The notes: generated by a model from the sequence alone, not told the origin. A stretch of 64,000 bases of DNA from Butyricicoccus pullicaecorum (GCA_021531865.1 JAFBIW010000013.1:1-64000), one strand, 5' to 3'; shown: positions 45,804 through 53,872, counted from the first letter of the stretch. Numbers and translations: made by a program.

Positions 45804-45826
45804 TCAGAACCAAATAATCTGCATAG

Positions 45827-45862
45827 AAAGCGCCCTGGATGCACCGGGCGCTTTTCTTTTCC
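45827..45862 (+). terminator. Terminator upstream of rnhA
   Basis: AAAGCGCCC/GGGCGCTTT stem followed by TTCTTTT. It insulates rnhA from plus-strand readthrough. Confidence 0.7.
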
Positions 45863-45871
45863 CTGATTTTA

Positions 45872-45880
45872 TGCTATAAT
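45872..45880 (+). promoter_or_regulatory. Extended -10 promoter of rnhA
   Basis: TGCTATAAT, a perfect extended -10, lies 32 bases before the rnhA start. The -35 is not recognisable. Confidence 0.55.
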
Positions 45881-45912
45881 GATGCTCACGATCGAACAAA
45901 GGAGGCCGCGGG

Positions 45913-46350
45913 ATGAAACAAGTGACGATCTACACCGACGGCGCGTGCTCGGGCAATCCGGGGCCGGGCGGCTGGGGCGCGATATTGCAGTACGGCGCAC
46001 ACGAGAAGGAGATCTCGGGCGGCGAGCGGCAGACGACGAACAACCGCATGGAGCTGATGGGGGTCATTTCGGCGCTCGAGCTGCTGCGGGAGCCCTGCCG
46101 GATCGACCTGTATTCGGACTCGAAGTACGTGGTGGACGGGATCACGAAGGGCTGGGCGAAGGGCTGGCGGGCGCGGGGCTGGAAGAAGGCGGACAAGACC
46201 CCGGCGAAGAATCCCGAGCTTTGGGGCCGTCTGCTTGACTTGCTGGACACGCACGATGTCACGTTCCACTGGGTCAAGGGGCACGCCGAGAACCGGTATA
46301 ACAACCGCTGTGACGAGCTGGCGGTCGCGGAATGGAAAAAATTCCGTTAA
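45913..46350 (+). CDS. rnhA: Ribonuclease HI
   Basis: The 145-residue enzyme degrades RNA in RNA-DNA hybrids. All catalytic acids are visible: Asp9 in [15 protein letters not shown], Glu47 in [11 protein letters not shown], Asp69 in [12 protein letters not shown], and Asp133 near the end in NRCDELAV. The basic handle region [15 protein letters not shown] is kept. AAAGGAGG precedes the ATG. It stands alone between the two terminators. Confidence 0.96.
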   Translation: MKQVTIYTDGACSGNPGPGGWGAILQYGAHEKEISGGERQTTNNRMELMGVISALELLREPCRIDLYSDSKYVVDGITKGWAKGWRARGWKKADKTPAKNPELWGRLLDLLDTHDVTFHWVKGHAENRYNNRCDELAVAEWKKFR

Positions 46351-46408
46351 TCCGCCGGAACTTTTATCTGGTAAACGCCTGAATTATATGAAAAACCGCC
46401 GCTGTTTT

Positions 46409-46440
46409 CAAACGTCCGTCCTGCGCGGACGTTTCTTTTC
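46409..46440 (+). terminator. Terminator of rnhA
   Basis: AAACGTCCG/CGGACGTTT stem followed by CTTTTC. A second stem (AAAACCG/CGGTTTT) follows within 40 bases. The remaining 46441-46559 is empty. Confidence 0.65.
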
Positions 46441-46559
46441 TTTGTCCAAAAACCGTCAGATACGGGCGGTTTTGACAAAAAAACCATAGAATTCCGGGCA
46501 ATCGTTAAAATTTTATGCAAGTAGTACAGGCGTATCCTGCAAAAATGCGCAAATACCCA

Positions 46560-46588
46560 TTGACGGAAACGATTTTTCCGGGTATGAT
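46560..46588 (+). promoter_or_regulatory. Promoter of the DUF4914 gene
   Basis: TTGACG and TATGAT are 17 bases apart, 104 bases before the start codon. Confidence 0.65.
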
Positions 46589-46692
46589 ATAAAAGGAAGG
46601 AAATTGAACGTATATGCGCTCTTTCTTCGCATATCGTATTATTGCGCGGCCGCGCCCCGCCGCAGGGGTCGGCCAGGCAAGGAGGACCTGAA

Positions 46693-48564
46693 ATGAACCG
46701 ATTTTTGAAGAAATTCAAATGGACGCCCGAGCTGGCCGACGTACTCGAGGAGTGCAAGGCCGTCACCGTGCCGACCACCAAGCAGGAGCTGTATGAGATG
46801 GTCTTCGGCACCGGCCGTTCGGGCAAGTATGACGTGGTATATGACGTGCCCGGCCGCGGCGAGGTCTGCGAGGCGACGGTCGTCCGCGCCAAGAACGGCG
46901 TCGTTGTCAACTACGCCGAGGACTACATGCGCCGCCGCGATCCGGACTGCATGCGCATCGGCGACGATAAGCCGACCGATAAGCCCCGCTTCAAGGATGT
47001 TTACGGCTATGACTTCCAGAAGTGCAAGGAAGAGACCTATGAGTGGCTCAAGACCCAGGAGCTGGTCGTTCTGCCCTTCAACGCGGGCGGCAATACCTAT
47101 GGCTATGGTTCGATTCTGATCTGCCCGCGCAACGCGGCCTTCTTCGCCTATGCGATGGCCAACCTGCAGGGCTTCGTTTCGGTCGAGGAGACCGAGGGCT
47201 ATGAGCCGCGCTCGATTGTCTACGTCGCGCCTCCGTTCCGCCATACCCACTTCGGCGGCCGTCAGGTCGTCGTGCACAACCGTCTGGATAACTGCCACGA
47301 GGTCTTCTCTTATAACCTCTATCCCGGCCCGTCCGCCAAGAAGGGCGTTTATTCCGTCCTGCTCGATATCGGCGAGAAGGAAGGCTGGGTCACCGCGCAC
47401 GCCTCCTGCGGCCGCATGGTCACCCAGTACGACAATGAGCTGGTCATCATGCACGAGGGCGCTTCCGGCGGCGGCAAGAGCGAGATGCTTCAGGACATCG
47501 CGCGCACCGAGGACGGCCGCGTCCTGCTCTCGACCAATACGGTCACGGACGAGGCGACCTACGTGCACATGGGCCGCACCTCGACGATCGAGCCGGTCTG
47601 CGACGATATGGCGACCTGCTACCCCGGCCTGCAGGACGACAGCGGCAAGCTGGTGCTGGTCGATGGTGAGGACGGCTGGTTCCTGCGCATGGACGGCGTC
47701 ACCCACTACGGCTGTGACCCGATCTACGAGCGCATCTGCACCGAGCCGGACGAGCCGCTCTGCTTCTTCAACATTCAGGGCGTGGTCGGCGCGACCAGCC
47801 TGATCTGGGAGCATACCCTCGATTCCAACGGCAAGCCCTGCCCCAACCCGCGCGCCATCGTGCCGCGCGCCAAGGTGCCCGGCATCGTCAATGAGCCGGT
47901 CGAGGTCGATATCCGCTCCTTCGGCACCCGTATGCCCCCCTCCACCCGCGATAACCCGAACTACGGCATCATGGGCATGATGCACTTCATCCCGCCCGCA
48001 CTGGCATGGCTGTGGCGTCTGGTCGCTCCGCGCGGCTTCAAGAACCCGTCGATTGTCGGCGGCGGCGAGCTCAAGAGCGAGGGCGTCGGCTCCTACTGGC
48101 CGTTCGCGACCGGTCTGCGCGTCAAGCAGGCCAACCTCCTGCTCGAGCAGATCATGAGCTGCCCCGAGACCCGCTACGTCCTGATCCCGAACCAGCACAT
48201 CGGCGTTTACCGCGTCGGCTTCGCGGCTGAGTGGATCGACCGCGAGTGGCTGGCCCGTCACAACGGCCATATCAAGAAGGACAAGCTGGTTCCGGCCCGC
48301 TGTCCCCTGCTGGGCTACGCGATGAAGGAAATGGTCATCGAGGGCCAGACGATCCGTTCCAAGTACCTGCGCACCGAGACGCAGGACCGCATGGGCGAGG
48401 ACGGCTACGACGCCGGCGCGAAGATCCTGACCGACTTCTTCGCGAAGGAGCTGGAGAAGTTCTACACCGACGATCTGGACCCGCTGGGCCGCGAGATCAT
48501 CGACTGCTTCCGCCGCGGCGGCACGGTCGAGGAATACTGCCAGATCACCCCGATGCGCTTCTAA
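46693..48564 (+). CDS. DUF4914-family protein, P-loop, phosphoenolpyruvate-carboxykinase-like
   Basis: The 623-residue cytosolic protein starts MNRFLKKFKWTPELADVLEE and is of the size of PEP carboxykinases. Its phosphate loop is HEGASGGGKSEML (Lys262, Ser263). Segments such as MRRRDPDCMRIGDDKPTDKP, VAPPFRHTHFGGRQVVVHNR and WEHTLDSNGKPCPNPRA are strongly conserved in a family that I recognise as DUF4914. It is not GTP-PEPCK, whose loop is FPSACGKTN, nor ATP-PEPCK, with GLSGTGKT. It is therefore probably a nucleotide-dependent enzyme of unknown substrate. The ATG has CAAGGAGG upstream; an in-frame ATG 17 codons earlier does not. Codon use is that of a highly expressed gene. Confidence 0.75.
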   Translation: MNRFLKKFKWTPELADVLEECKAVTVPTTKQELYEMVFGTGRSGKYDVVYDVPGRGEVCEATVVRAKNGVVVNYAEDYMRRRDPDCMRIGDDKPTDKPRFKDVYGYDFQKCKEETYEWLKTQELVVLPFNAGGNTYGYGSILICPRNAAFFAYAMANLQGFVSVEETEGYEPRSIVYVAPPFRHTHFGGRQVVVHNRLDNCHEVFSYNLYPGPSAKKGVYSVLLDIGEKEGWVTAHASCGRMVTQYDNELVIMHEGASGGGKSEMLQDIARTEDGRVLLSTNTVTDEATYVHMGRTSTIEPVCDDMATCYPGLQDDSGKLVLVDGEDGWFLRMDGVTHYGCDPIYERICTEPDEPLCFFNIQGVVGATSLIWEHTLDSNGKPCPNPRAIVPRAKVPGIVNEPVEVDIRSFGTRMPPSTRDNPNYGIMGMMHFIPPALAWLWRLVAPRGFKNPSIVGGGELKSEGVGSYWPFATGLRVKQANLLLEQIMSCPETRYVLIPNQHIGVYRVGFAAEWIDREWLARHNGHIKKDKLVPARCPLLGYAMKEMVIEGQTIRSKYLRTETQDRMGEDGYDAGAKILTDFFAKELEKFYTDDLDPLGREIIDCFRRGGTVEEYCQITPMRF

Positions 48565-48579
48565 AGTACAGAGAAACAC

Positions 48580-48608
48580 AAAAAGAGCCTCTTTTGAGGC
48601 TCTTTTTT
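48580..48608 (+). terminator. Terminator of the DUF4914 gene
   Basis: AGAGCCTC/GAGGCTCT stem with TTTT loop, flanked by A and T runs. Confidence 0.85.
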
Positions 48609-48650
48609 GCTGCCCAAATGGCTGTCGTTTTTCTTTTCTGCCTTTGTCGA

Positions 48651-48679
48651 TTGACAGGAAGCGACAGAAAGCGTATGAT
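48651..48679 (+). promoter_or_regulatory. TA locus 2: toxin promoter
   Basis: TTGACA and TATGAT are 17 bases apart, about 95 bases before the toxin start codon, matching locus 1. Confidence 0.8.
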
Positions 48680-48734
48680 GGAAACAAGCGTAGCCTGTCC
48701 GTCGCGGACACACCCTGACGGCAGCGGTTGTTTT

Positions 48735-48769
48735 TACCTCCATCCTTCTGCAAAGAGGAAGGAGGTGAT
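48735..48769 (+). promoter_or_regulatory. TA locus 2: Shine-Dalgarno-sequestering hairpin
   Basis: ACCT and CCTTC pair with AGGT and GAAGG around a longer loop, TGCAAAGAG. The plan is that of locus 1, with the same CCAT bulge. Confidence 0.65.
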
Positions 48770-48773
48770 ACTT

Positions 48774-48866
48774 ATGGTAACATACGAAGGCCTTTTTGCC
48801 TTCTGCTTGGTCATCATCGGTGTCATACAGTTGGTTTGGATGTTTTCCAACAACAAAAGAAAATGA
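48774..48866 (+). CDS. TA locus 2: 30-residue hydrophobic toxin (holin-like family)
   Basis: The protein is a close relative of the locus 1 toxin: the first 11 residues (MVTYEGLFAFC) are identical, and the tail is SNNKRK. The central 14 residues are hydrophobic and differ in detail. The leader, Shine-Dalgarno and promoter follow the same plan. The toxin is transcribed on the plus strand, so the two loci point away from each other. Silencing by the opposite RNA is inferred from the same arrangement as in locus 1. Confidence 0.8.
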   Translation: MVTYEGLFAFCLVIIGVIQLVWMFSNNKRK

Positions 48867-48948
48867 CCGCTCACCCTTCCCAAAGTTAGCGGTCATTTTC
48901 TTGACTCATAGCATGAGGAGGTAAAACACCGCTGGCGGTGTCCTCCGT
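48855..48948 (-). ncRNA. TA locus 2: putative antisense RNA antitoxin
   Basis: Starts near 48948 from the TTGACT/TATACT promoter. Its 5' part forms GGAGGACACCGC/GCGGTGTTTTACCTCC, as in locus 1, and it ends in the AAAATGACCGCT/AGCGGTCATTTT hairpin (48859-48900), overlapping the last toxin codons. Ends are predicted. Confidence 0.7.
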
Positions 48949-48954
48949 ACTTAC

Positions 48955-48999
48955 AGTATATGCCCGCGCCCTGACAAAGTCAAGTCAGGGCGCTTTTTT
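48955..48999. promoter_or_regulatory. TA locus 2: antitoxin promoter with its -35 in a terminator loop
   Basis: GCGCCCTGAC and GTCAGGGCGC form a perfect 10-base stem with the 8-base loop AAAGTCAA, followed on the plus strand by six T. Read on the minus strand, the loop is TTGACTTT, the -35 of the antitoxin promoter, 17 bases from TATACT. The design is the same as in locus 1 with different stem sequence. Confidence 0.85.
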
Positions 49000-49020
49000 A
49001 TGCAGAGAATCCGGCTTCGC

Positions 49021-50673
49021 TTACCCCTTCTTTTCCGGTCTCGGCCGGTTGTCGAGCAGGGCGCGTTCGACGCTCCAGTAAATGGAGTCCGGGTCGACCA
49101 GCTCGAGCAGGCCGGAGCGTTCAAACATCGAAAGCGCGGCGTTCGTGATGCCGCAGACGATGACGTCAATGCCCTTGTCACGCAGGGCGGAAATCTGGCT
49201 GTAGAGAAGCTGGGCGGCGGTTACGTCGATGTCGGGCACGCCGCGGATGGACAGCAGCAGGGTGTCCGCACCGTCGAGGTGCTCGGGGATTTCCTCCAGC
49301 TTGTCGGTGTTGGCGAAGAGCAGCGGGCCGGTGATGTAGGCGACGATCGCGTTGGAATAGCGCGCGCACAGCGCGGGGTCGTCGATCTTGACCCGCTTCA
49401 TGTCGACCTTTTCGTAGTTGATCTGGAGGCGGGACAGACGGGAGACCTGAAGGATCAGGGCGAGGGTGACGCCGACGAGGATGGCGACGGTCAGGTCGAA
49501 GACAATGGTGGCGATCATGGTGGCGATGAACTTGGCCATGCCGCCCTTAAACTTCTTCTTGAAGAGGAAGTGAATGGATTCCCATTCATTCATGCGCCAG
49601 GCGGTGACCATGAGCACGCCAGCCAGACCGGCCAGCGGGACGAAGCGGATGACCGGGGCGAGCACGAACATCATGATGAGCAGGCCGATGGCGTGGAACA
49701 CGCCGGTCAGACGGGTCTTGGCGCCCGAGCGGACGGCGACCGAGGTGCGCGCGAGCGCGGCGGTGGCCGGGATGCCGCCGAAGAAGGGCAGGACGAGGTT
49801 GCCGACGCCCTGCGCGAACAGCTCCTGATCGTTGTTGAGCTTGACGCCGGTGGCACGTCCGGCGGACGCGCCGCACAGCAGGCTTTCGAGCATGTTGAGC
49901 ATGGCGATCGAGAAGGCCGGGCCGATGACGCCGGTGAGCACGGCGGGGTCAAGGGCGGAGAAGGACAGACGGGTATCGAGCACAAGGGTCTGCGGGATCT
50001 CGCCGACGGTGGCGATGTCCAGCCCGAGCGCCATGGTCAGGGCGGTGGCGACGATGATGCCGATGAGCGAGGCGGGCACGACGGCGTTCCACTTTTTCGG
50101 GAAGAAGATCATGATGAGCACGACGCACATCGCGATGGCGACGGTCGTGAGGTCGGGATGGAAGCCCAGACGGCCGTAGGACATCAGCTTTTCGATGGCC
50201 GAGCCGCCCTCGGAGTGGGTGCCGAAGAAGTTATCAACCTGACCGAGCGCGATGATGACCGCGATGCCCGAGGTAAAGCCTGAGATGACGGGCGCGGGGA
50301 CGAAGGCGGTCAGACCGCCCAGATGGAGGAAGGCGGCGAGGATGAGCAGGATACCGGCGAGGAAGGTCGCGGCAAAGACGCCCTGCATACCGTGGGTGGC
50401 GACGAGCGAGACGAGGATGGCGGCCATCGCGCCGGTCGGGCCGGAGATCTGGTAGAAGCCGCCCGACAGGAGCGAGATGACGATACCGGCGATGATGGCG
50501 GTGACGAGACCGGCGGCGGCGTCCGCGCCCGAGGACACGCCGAAGGCGAGCGCGAGCGGGAGGGCGACGGCGGCGACGGTCAGACCGGCCATCAGGTCCT
50601 GTGAGAGTGACTTTGCCGAATAACCGTGAAATTCGCGGCGCAGATCGGCGAGGTAGCGGCGAAATAGATTCAT
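49021..50673 (-). CDS. SulP-family anion transporter with STAS domain
   Basis: The 550-residue membrane protein belongs to the SLC26/SulP family, with about 12-14 hydrophobic segments. Typical motifs are DLMAGLTVAAVALPLALAFGV (about 27-47) and SGGFYQISGPTGAMAAIL (about 70-87). The cytoplasmic STAS domain is at about 430-545 (YITGPLLFANTDKLEEIPEH, LRDKGIDVIVCGI). Substrate may be sulfate, bicarbonate or dicarboxylate and cannot be chosen from sequence. TTGGGGGAAC precedes the ATG; the ribosome-binding site is modest. Confidence 0.9.
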   Translation of the reverse strand: MNLFRRYLADLRREFHGYSAKSLSQDLMAGLTVAAVALPLALAFGVSSGADAAAGLVTAIIAGIVISLLSGGFYQISGPTGAMAAILVSLVATHGMQGVFAATFLAGILLILAAFLHLGGLTAFVPAPVISGFTSGIAVIIALGQVDNFFGTHSEGGSAIEKLMSYGRLGFHPDLTTVAIAMCVVLIMIFFPKKWNAVVPASLIGIIVATALTMALGLDIATVGEIPQTLVLDTRLSFSALDPAVLTGVIGPAFSIAMLNMLESLLCGASAGRATGVKLNNDQELFAQGVGNLVLPFFGGIPATAALARTSVAVRSGAKTRLTGVFHAIGLLIMMFVLAPVIRFVPLAGLAGVLMVTAWRMNEWESIHFLFKKKFKGGMAKFIATMIATIVFDLTVAILVGVTLALILQVSRLSRLQINYEKVDMKRVKIDDPALCARYSNAIVAYITGPLLFANTDKLEEIPEHLDGADTLLLSIRGVPDIDVTAAQLLYSQISALRDKGIDVIVCGITNAALSMFERSGLLELVDPDSIYWSVERALLDNRPRPEKKG

Positions 50674-50729
50674 ATTGTTCCCCCAATTTTGTACTGTGGA
50701 TTTGTGGATAAAGAAAGAAAATGCGCGGA

Positions 50730-50776
50730 AAAACAGGGAAAAAGCGCCTTACCCCGAGCGGATTTTCCCTGTTCTT
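50730..50776 (-). terminator. Terminator of the membrane-protein gene
   Basis: AACAGGGAAAA/TTTTCCCTGTT stem, followed on the minus strand by a T-rich run. Confidence 0.65.
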
Positions 50777-50790
50777 TTCATAAAATAGGT

Positions 50791-51663
50791 TTATTCGGCC
50801 TTACCCGGCGCGGTCTCCTCCGCCCCGGCCATCTGCACGAGCTGGGCGGTGAACCACGCGGCAGCGGCGGCGAAGCAGGCCTGCCGCAGCAGGCCTTCGG
50901 TCTGACAGGCCGTGCCCAGGAGGAGGGCGACGAGCACGCCGGCCGCGCTCGTCAGCGACAGGACGACGGCGGCGGCGCTGACGGCGGCGAAGCGCATCGG
51001 CCGGGGCTGTGCGAAGAAGAAGCCCGAAAAGTAGTAGAATGCGAGGGTCAGCAGGGCGGCGGCGAGCAGCTCAAAGACGTAGTGCCCCAGTCCGGGCGTG
51101 CCGCTGTTGTCCTTGAAGATGCGGATGACGACGAACATCGCCCAGAAGACCGGAATCAGGGTCAGCGCGGCCTGTTCGGCCGAGATGAAGCCGCGCGCGC
51201 AGCACCCGGCCAGCTTGACGAAGGTGATGGCGGCGAGCAGGGCGAGCGCCCAGAGCGGAATGCCGGTCGCCAGATCGAAGAGCGGGCTTTGGGCGGATTC
51301 GACGAGCAGGGCGTCCTGCGCGGGTGCGCCCACACCGGTGACGGTCAGGAAGAGCCCGGCCAGCCCGGCGAGGGCAAAAACGGCGGCGCAGAGGACGAAA
51401 ACGGTCTTGGACAGGTCACCGATGGGGGTGAAATAGGTCTCGAAGGCGTCCTCTTTTCGTCCCCGGCGGGCGTAGCCCCGGCTGCACCAGACGACGGCGG
51501 CGAGGGAGAGCGCGAGCGCGGCATAGAGGACGGTCTCGAAGGGCGCGCCGGTGGGCAGGCCGGTGGCGGCGTCATAGCCCAGCGCGAGGTCGAGTCCGCG
51601 CAGCACGCCGCAGACACAGCCCAGCGCGACGGCCAGCCACGGCAGGATTTTTTTCATTTGCAT
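50791..51663 (-). CDS. Integral membrane protein of unknown function
   Basis: The 290 residues contain about eight hydrophobic segments and a short Arg-rich cytoplasmic loop (SRGYARRGRKEDAFETYFTP). The first segment, after MQMKKILPW, could also act as a signal anchor. No transporter or enzyme motif is recognised. The ATG at a spacing of 9 from TTGGAGGG is used; longer frames upstream are ignored. It lies between two ion transporters in the same orientation but has its own terminator. Confidence 0.8.
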   Translation of the reverse strand: MQMKKILPWLAVALGCVCGVLRGLDLALGYDAATGLPTGAPFETVLYAALALSLAAVVWCSRGYARRGRKEDAFETYFTPIGDLSKTVFVLCAAVFALAGLAGLFLTVTGVGAPAQDALLVESAQSPLFDLATGIPLWALALLAAITFVKLAGCCARGFISAEQAALTLIPVFWAMFVVIRIFKDNSGTPGLGHYVFELLAAALLTLAFYYFSGFFFAQPRPMRFAAVSAAAVVLSLTSAAGVLVALLLGTACQTEGLLRQACFAAAAAWFTAQLVQMAGAEETAPGKAE

Positions 51664-51758
51664 GGAACGGAACCCTCCAAACGTGGAAAAATTCGTAATT
51701 ACTGATATTATACCATAAAAACCGCGCAAGAAAAAGAGCCTCCGCCGATATTGGGACA

Positions 51759-51800
51759 CAAAAAAAAGCGTCCGAAAGGGGGAACCTTCCGGACACTTTT
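51759..51800 (-). terminator. Terminator of the antiporter gene
   Basis: GTCCG/CGGAC stem with a purine-pyrimidine inner part (GGAAGGTTCCCCCTTT), followed on the minus strand by eight T. Confidence 0.85.
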
Positions 51801-51814
51801 GTCAGATGTGCGTT

Positions 51815-53020
51815 TTAGATGTGCGTTGTTTTCAGTGCGACGGCGGACTCGTCCGAACCGTCCTTCATGAACATTTTCAGCAGAATGGGCGTAATGAGGG
51901 TCGTGACGATGACGACGAGGACGATCGGCGGGAAGAGGTGGCTGTCGATCAGCCCGGCCTGTGCGCCCTTCTGGGCGACGATCAGGGCGACCTCACCGCG
52001 GGAGACCATGCCCAGACCGACCGAGAACGAATCCTGCAGGCTGAAGCCCATGAGCTTCGCGCCCAGACCGCAGCCGATGATCTTGGTGACGATGGCGACG
52101 AGGAGCAGGGCGGCCGAGAAGATGATGAGGCTGCCTGTCAGGCCGGACAGCTCGGTTTTGATGCCGATGGAGGCGAAGAAGATGGGCGAAAAGATCATAT
52201 AGCCCAGAACGGTCATCTTTTTGTTGATGTATTCGCGTGCCTCCATGATGTTGCACAGGATGAGACCGGCGAAGTACGCGCCGGTGATGTCCGCGATGCC
52301 GAAGTAGTGCTCGGCGACGAAGGAGAGGATGAGGCAGAAGGAAAAGCCGTAGATGGCGATGCGGCGGTGCTGGTGCCAGGTCGAGGAAAGCTGGGAAAAC
52401 AGCTTGTGCATGACGAAGCCGACGACGCCCAGCAGGACGAAGAAGGCGACGATGCGCAGCAGGACGGCGCTGATCTTGACCGAGGGGTCGGTCATGCCGG
52501 AAACGACGGTCAGGACGATGATGCCCATGATGTCGTCAATGATGGCGGCGCCCAGAATGGCGGTGCCGACCTTGCCCTTGAGCTTGCCCATTTCGCGCAG
52601 GGTCTCGACGGTGATCGAAACCGAGGTGGCGGTCAGGACGACGCCGATGAACAGGGCCTTGAGGAAGTGGAGCGGGTCGCCCGCGTCGGGGAAGAAGACG
52701 TAGAACAGGCCGGTGCCGGCCGCGAGCGGGACGAGCACGCCGCACAGGGCGATGACGAAGGACGCGAGACCGGTTTTCTTGAGCTCATCGAGGTCGGTGT
52801 CGAGACCGGCCATGAACATGAGGATGATGACACCGATCTCCGAGGTTTTGAGCAGGAAATCGGTCTCCTCGACCAGACCCAGGACCGACGGGCCGAGGAT
52901 GATGCCGGCCAGCAGCGCGCCGACGACCTGCGGCATGTGCACGCGCTCGGAGATCAGACCGAGCAGCTTGGTCGAAAGCAGGATGATGGCGATGACCAGT
53001 AAGAATTCATAGGATTGCAT
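51815..53020 (-). CDS. CPA2-family cation/proton antiporter
   Basis: The 401-residue membrane protein is of the Kef/NapA type with about 12-13 spans. Recognisable segments are MPQVVGALLAGIILGPSVLGL (about 29-49), FMAGLDTDLDELKKTG (about 74-89) and ATSVSITVETLREMGKL (about 135-151). GAAIIDDIMGIIVLTVVSG (about 158-176) includes the Asp-Asp ion-binding pair. Near the end is SFSVGLGMVSRGEVALIVAQKG. There is no C-terminal RCK/TrkA domain, so potassium-gated control is unlikely. It exports sodium or potassium in exchange for protons. Confidence 0.92.
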   Translation of the reverse strand: MQSYEFLLVIAIILLSTKLLGLISERVHMPQVVGALLAGIILGPSVLGLVEETDFLLKTSEIGVIILMFMAGLDTDLDELKKTGLASFVIALCGVLVPLAAGTGLFYVFFPDAGDPLHFLKALFIGVVLTATSVSITVETLREMGKLKGKVGTAILGAAIIDDIMGIIVLTVVSGMTDPSVKISAVLLRIVAFFVLLGVVGFVMHKLFSQLSSTWHQHRRIAIYGFSFCLILSFVAEHYFGIADITGAYFAGLILCNIMEAREYINKKMTVLGYMIFSPIFFASIGIKTELSGLTGSLIIFSAALLLVAIVTKIIGCGLGAKLMGFSLQDSFSVGLGMVSRGEVALIVAQKGAQAGLIDSHLFPPIVLVVIVTTLITPILLKMFMKDGSDESAVALKTTHI

Positions 53021-53233
53021 AAGCGTGGAAAACCTCCTATTTACATGGAATTTACGCGGATTTCGCGAAATCCCGGTGCGATGACACTCTTTTTCGATTC
53101 ACCATATTATAGGCCGACGGCGCGAAAAGTACAAGTGTTTTTCGCAAAATCCTGTTGGCGATATCGCACAAATTTTGGGTGGGTTTTGGTGCGAATTCGG
53201 ACGGAAGCGGAAGCCGGACACGAAAAGTGCAAG

Positions 53234-53271
53234 AAAAAAGACCCAGCCGCCAAGAGCGGGAGGGTCTTTTT
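53234..53271 (-). terminator. Terminator of the ferredoxin gene
   Basis: AAAAAGACCC/GGGTCTTTTT stem with T run on the minus strand. The 53021-53233 stretch between the antiporter and this terminator holds nothing recognisable. Confidence 0.85.
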
Positions 53272-53305
53272 GTCTGAATGTGGTTTGGCGAAAGGCCGAG
53301 GGGAA

Positions 53306-53476
53306 TTAGCCCTGAGCGATCGCACCAACCGGGCAAGCGCCGGCGCAGGTACCGCAGTCAACGCAAGCGTCCGCGTTGATCTCGTACTTGCCGTCGCCCT
53401 CAGCGATCGCGCCAACCGGGCACTCGCCTGCGCAGGAACCGCAGCTGATGCAGCCGCCAGAAATTACGTATGCCAT
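53306..53476 (-). CDS. 2[4Fe-4S] ferredoxin
   Basis: The 56-residue clostridial-type ferredoxin starts MAYVISGGCISCGSCAGECP and has the second cluster motif CVDCGTCAGACPVGAIAQG. Eight Cys in two CxxCxxCxxxCP sets bind two [4Fe-4S] clusters, and the two halves are internal duplicates. It carries electrons in pyruvate oxidation and hydrogen metabolism. GGAGGTG precedes the ATG, and it has its own promoter and terminator, fitting high expression. Confidence 0.97.
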   Translation of the reverse strand: MAYVISGGCISCGSCAGECPVGAIAEGDGKYEINADACVDCGTCAGACPVGAIAQG

Positions 53477-53512
53477 TGGGGAAGCACCTCCAAATCAAAA
53501 TTTACATTATTC

Positions 53513-53540
53513 ATTGTATCACAAGTTTGGAAAAAGACAA
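53513..53540 (-). promoter_or_regulatory. Ferredoxin promoter
   Basis: TTGTCT and TACAAT are 16 bases apart on the minus strand, the -10 extended by TGA. The remaining 53541-53766 has a pyrimidine-rich stretch and a weak CtsR-like half-site pair near 53677-53692. Confidence 0.6.
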
Positions 53541-53766
53541 GGGTTTCGCACAATGTTAGCCGATAGCAACTTGTGAGAGGGTGCATAAAGAGCGGCAGAA
53601 ATGGGAAGAATTGAACGGAGCGGGAATCGCTCCGTTCACGGGTTGGGTCGTTTTTCTCCCTCCCCCCTCCCCTAACATCAGAAAACGTCAAAAAAGTGAG
53701 AAAAACAGAGAACCAGAGAGCATTCACGAGAAAACGACGGATTCTGTACACATCCTGACATATAAA

Positions 53767-53846
53767 AGTCAGAAAAGGTCAGAAATATTTCTTGACTTTC
53801 CCTGATGTTTGCGTATAATAAGAGTCAAAGGTCAGAAAAGATCAGA
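53767..53846 (+). promoter_or_regulatory. ctsR promoter flanked by CtsR operators
   Basis: AGTCAGA-AAA-GGTCAGA (53767-53783) and GGTCAGA-AAA-GATCAGA (53830-53846, preceded by AGTCAAA) are direct heptad repeats with 3-base spacing, as in the CtsR operator. They differ from the Bacillus heptad GGTCAAA by A to G at position 6. The promoter TTGACT (53792) and TATAAT (53814) with 16 bases lies between them. CtsR bound to both sites should block transcription, and heat relieves it. Confidence 0.85.
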
Positions 53847-53872
53847 GAAAAAAACGAAAGCGAGGGACTCCC

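Noticed and set aside
46693-48564. GTP-dependent PEP carboxykinase
   Set aside because: The size and a P-loop are suggestive, but the loop is GASGGGKS and not the FPSACGKTN or GLSGTGKT loop of the two PEPCK classes.
53015-53566. Plus-strand gene opposite the ferredoxin
   Set aside because: Its apparent repeats (ALSDRANRALA) are the antisense of the duplicated ferredoxin halves, and no ribosome-binding site is present.
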